The notes below the pieces were generated by a model. That model was given only the letters and a program-made list of their open reading frames with translations, had not been told where the DNA came from and searched no databases. A DNA stretch of 64,000 nt from an uncultured Eubacteriales bacterium. Lineage in GTDB: Bacteria > Bacillota > Clostridia > Oscillospirales > Acutalibacteraceae. This document shows positions 61,677 through 64,000 of the stretch, one piece after another. The first letter of the stretch is position 1, and each line of letters starts with the position of its first letter. The translations under genes and the position numbers were made by a program. The stretch lies in NCBI GenBank assembly GCA_934541115.1, contig CAKTDF010000012.1:1-64000 (forward strand). The letters run 5' to 3'.

Positions 61677-63320
61677 ATGAAAAAGCTGAAAAAAGTTTTG
61701 GCTGTGCTTTTGGCTGCACTGATCGCGTTTTCCTGCCTTGCCACTCCGGCTTTTGCCGCAAGCAAGGTTGACCCGAATGACGGTGCCGGCGGAAAGCTCA
61801 AAAGCTATTTCTACATGGCAGTTGACAAGCTTGTGTCTTTTGTTGTTTCAATTCTGAACAGGGTCATTCCCGGAATTGAAAAGAATTGGCCAAGCATAGG
61901 CGACTTCAAACCCAGCGAGGACTTCTATCCCGGCGAGGAAAAGTTTGACGCAGAGGTTGCCGACGGTGCAAAGTGGAGCGCAGGCTATTCAAGCGCGTCA
62001 CTCATCAAAGACCTTGAATATACGGACGGCGTATATCGCTACAAAGGCAAAAAGGTCTATCTTGCAGGCTCGCTTGAACCGCTTAAGGGCAGACAGCCCA
62101 CTGAAATTGTTGACGACCAGCAGGTCTGCACCTACGCCCTTTCGGACGGAACGAGCGGAACCGTTGTCCACGCCGTGATAGACGGCTACGGCATTGCAAG
62201 CGGCGACGTTCTCAAAATCCGCAACCGACTTGCTGCATTTGCAAAGGAAAACAACATCATTGCAATTAATGTTTCTGTTCTTCATCAGCATTCATGCATT
62301 GATACACTCGGCATGTCGGCTCCGTTGGTTCCCGCTCTTTTGACAAATCCGTTCCTTTCTGTAATCGGCGGCGACCTTAAAGATTATACCGGCGGAAAAA
62401 CGACCGAGTTCATGGAAAATCTTTACGACACTGTTGCAATGACAATTACAGAAGCTGTAAGCGGCATGGAAGAGGGCACTCTCTATTACGGCAGCGCAGA
62501 CATTTCCGATTATATCTTTGACAAGCGCGATCCGCAGGTCTATGACTCGGAAATGCACAGATTCCGCTTTGACCCCGATGATGAAAGCGCAAACGAAATC
62601 TGGATCTGCGAGGCGGGAATGCACGCCACCGGCGTAGGCATTTCGGGAACAAGAATCAGCGCGGATTACCCCTATTACTTCAGACAGAGCGTTAAGGACG
62701 CAACAGGCGCCGACACAGTCTTTGTTCAGGGTGCCGAGCTTGCACTTACCGTTGACAAGGATAGCCTCGGCTACGACGGAGACGACAACATTGAAAAAGT
62801 TTCGATTACCGGCAAAAAGCTTGCAGACAAAACAATTGCAATTGACAACGATGTTGCGCTTGACCCCGTTCTCAACATTGCTTTGCAGAATGTTTATGTC
62901 AGAGACACAAACGAAATTCTTGAACTTGCAATAAGAGAAGGTCTTATCAGCTCCGTTATTGCCAAAACAAAGCCCGGCGAATACAACGTTGTCACCGAAC
63001 TCGGCTACATGGAGCTTGGCAACAAGGTTGGCGTTGTCATCGTTCCCGGCGAAATTGCACCCGAGCTTCTTTGGGGCGGCGTTATTGAGAGCGATAAAAC
63101 GTGGACGGGCGAAAGCTGGGACTATCCGTCATTCGCCGAGACTGCAAAGGTTGAAAAGCTCATCTGCTTCGGTCTTGCAAACGATCAGATAGGCTACATT
63201 CTTGCAGACAACGATTTCCGCTCAATGTTTACCGAAAACGAGGAGATCAACGCAGGCTCCTGTGAAGCAGGCTCAACACTCACCAAGGCTTTCGGCGAAC
63301 TGGTTGAAAGAGTCAAATAA
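61677..63320 (+). CDS. Secreted neutral/alkaline ceramidase-like hydrolase
   Basis: This 547-residue exported protein starts at the ATG after AAAGGAG. It has a signal peptide (KVLAVLLAALIAFSCLATPA, cleavage after AFA). A short aromatic amphipathic segment follows (YFYMAVDKLVSFVVSILNRV). The remainder resembles neutral ceramidases: VHAVIDGYGIASGDVLKIRN, then the zinc-type NVSVLHQHSCIDTLG, WICEAGMHATGVGISGTRIS and VVTELGYMELGNKVGVVIVP. The family cleaves amide-linked fatty acids from ceramides. I cannot see a classical active-site serine motif, so enzyme activity is uncertain. Its amphipathic module shares SFVxSILNR with micropeptide B. Confidence 0.65.
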   Translation: MKKLKKVLAVLLAALIAFSCLATPAFAASKVDPNDGAGGKLKSYFYMAVDKLVSFVVSILNRVIPGIEKNWPSIGDFKPSEDFYPGEEKFDAEVADGAKWSAGYSSASLIKDLEYTDGVYRYKGKKVYLAGSLEPLKGRQPTEIVDDQQVCTYALSDGTSGTVVHAVIDGYGIASGDVLKIRNRLAAFAKENNIIAINVSVLHQHSCIDTLGMSAPLVPALLTNPFLSVIGGDLKDYTGGKTTEFMENLYDTVAMTITEAVSGMEEGTLYYGSADISDYIFDKRDPQVYDSEMHRFRFDPDDESANEIWICEAGMHATGVGISGTRISADYPYYFRQSVKDATGADTVFVQGAELALTVDKDSLGYDGDDNIEKVSITGKKLADKTIAIDNDVALDPVLNIALQNVYVRDTNEILELAIREGLISSVIAKTKPGEYNVVTELGYMELGNKVGVVIVPGEIAPELLWGGVIESDKTWTGESWDYPSFAETAKVEKLICFGLANDQIGYILADNDFRSMFTENEEINAGSCEAGSTLTKAFGELVERVK

Positions 63321-63352
63321 GCGCACAGAATACGATTCTGTTTAAGCTGAGA

Positions 63353-63398
63353 AAAAAACTATAGCTCGCAGCGTTAAAGCGTGTGAGCTATAGTTTTT
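63353..63398. terminator. Bidirectional terminator after the ceramidase-like gene
   Basis: The stem AAAAACTATAGCTC / GAGCTATAGTTTTT encloses a loop with GCAGCG...CGTGT and ends in T-rich sequence. Confidence 0.82.
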
Positions 63399-63429
63399 GT
63401 TTTAATAGACAAAGAAAGAGCCATGGACG

Positions 63430-63462
63430 GTTCAGCTTAAAACGCCGAACGTCTATGGCTTT
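63430..63462 (-). terminator. Hairpin after the partial membrane protein gene
   Basis: AGCCATGGACGGTTC pairs with GAACGTCTATGGCT with two irregularities. T-rich sequence follows on the minus strand. Confidence 0.55.
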
Positions 63463-63470
63463 AATTACTG

Positions 63471-64000
63471 TCAATTATCTATATACTTGGGTATCGCGCC
63501 TTTTTTAATTTCTTCTGCAATAGATTTTGAAACTGAAATATAGTCTGCATTTTGAGTGACTACCAATCCGGCATCATAAAGCTCATTCAAGGAAGTCTTG
63601 TCTCCCGAGTAATCAATGTCAACCATTACTGCAAAATATTTTTCGTCAACATTGAAATAGCTAATCTGACAGCATTTAACATCATTGAAATTGGAAAAGT
63701 TATCCTTTGCGCTTATTTCAAGAGCACTGCGTTCGAAGCTATCTAATGAGGAAATATCATAGAATATGAGTTCCCTGCTTCTTTCAATCTTGTCCCCGGA
63801 ACATACATACTCTACTGAGGCAACAAAATCAATCTCGCTGCCCAAAGGAGACTTTTGAATAACGGCATAATTTTCATCATCGATCGTATATTTATTTATC
63901 GTGTCGGTCAGTCCGTATTTTTCAAGATACTCCGTATACTCGGTGTTGAGCTCTTTGGTGTCATTGGAGAAAATCATTATCGCACCGACAAAGGCAACAA
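63471..64000 (-). CDS. Membrane-anchored hypothetical protein, N-terminus outside the window
   Basis: The frame is open to the window edge and reads VAFVGAIMIFSNDTKELN at its visible N-terminus, so the ATG inside it at 63977 lies in a membrane helix and is not the start. The visible ~170 residues form an outside acidic domain with two related halves. One is around LTDTINKYTIDDENYAVIQK, the other around VKCCQISYFNVDEKYFAVMV. Each half has alternating beta and helix, ending in EEIKKGAIPKYIDN. No family is recognised. It could bind a ligand at the cell surface. Confidence 0.65.
   Translation of the reverse strand, partial: VAFVGAIMIFSNDTKELNTEYTEYLEKYGLTDTINKYTIDDENYAVIQKSPLGSEIDFVASVEYVCSGDKIERSRELIFYDISSLDSFERSALEISAKDNFSNFNDVKCCQISYFNVDEKYFAVMVDIDYSGDKTSLNELYDAGLVVTQNADYISVSKSIAEEIKKGAIPKYIDN

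Noticed and set aside
1..64000. tRNA, rRNA, CRISPR arrays, intact transposases or phage genes
   Set aside because: None of the expected sequence patterns was seen by eye on either strand.

Overview
The window comes from a spore-forming, low- to mid-GC Bacillota, most likely a gut-type member of class Clostridia (Oscillospirales/Ruminococcaceae-like). The evidence is a spoVAC-spoVAD-spoVAE cluster, strong AGGAGG-type ribosome binding sites, near-consensus SigA promoters with 17-bp spacers, an anaerobic sulfatase-maturase pair, ECF transport, and protein styles typical of that order. I saw no rRNA, tRNA, CRISPR array or intact insertion sequence. Genus-level assignment is not possible from sequence reading alone.

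Layout. 0-2.5 kb: a repeat-like leader region, a GPH-type sugar transporter and an AbrB-like putative regulator. 2.7-9.7 kb: a heterodimeric ABC exporter with one degenerate ATPase site, an M16 peptidase and proBA. 9.7-14.4 kb: a secreted protein, a HAD phosphatase, a CoA-acylating aldehyde dehydrogenase, and a decayed sigma/anti-sigma pair. 14.4-18.7 kb (minus strand): an envelope block (acyltransferase, GtrA, PAP2), two TrkA-type proteins and a YfcE-type phosphodiesterase. 18.9-20.1 kb: an uncharacterised three-gene cluster. 20.3-24.6 kb: a scarred accessory region with an AraC remnant, mobile-element debris, a Crp/Fnr regulator and a ferredoxin-type protein. Next comes the first 18 or so codons of hcp, fused out of frame to a truncated PPC/FN3 surface-protein gene. 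24.7-36.7 kb: a secreted LCAT-like hydrolase, galE, rsmA, two membrane proteins, an MBOAT/SGNH polymer-acetylation pair, an ECF S component and an acyltransferase. 36.7-45.2 kb (minus): a PatB-type lyase, a zinc-uptake operon and mfd. 45.5-53.4 kb (minus): two tiny genes, galM, a flavoprotein, glycerate kinase, an alpha/beta hydrolase, an AlaX-type editing protein and a DUF1015 protein. 53.6-55.7 kb: spoVA. 55.9-61.3 kb (minus): two more tiny genes, an anSME with its membrane sulfatase, and an ABC-F protein. 61.7-64 kb: a secreted ceramidase-like protein and a partial membrane-anchored protein.

The most interesting signal is a set of four tiny genes (28-53 codons) rich in Trp, Phe and Tyr, at 45.57-45.87 kb and 55.90-56.41 kb. 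None is an artefact of a larger gene. They have strong ribosome binding sites, TTGACA-N17-TAAAAT or TAGAAT promoters, and intrinsic terminators. Two of them are clearly related to each other. A third shares an SFVxSILNR motif with a segment just after the signal peptide of the secreted ceramidase-like protein. Two other secreted proteins in the window end in similar hydrophobic aromatic segments. I infer a family of amphipathic membrane- or surface-active helices used both as free micropeptides and as modules on exported proteins. Their function is unknown.
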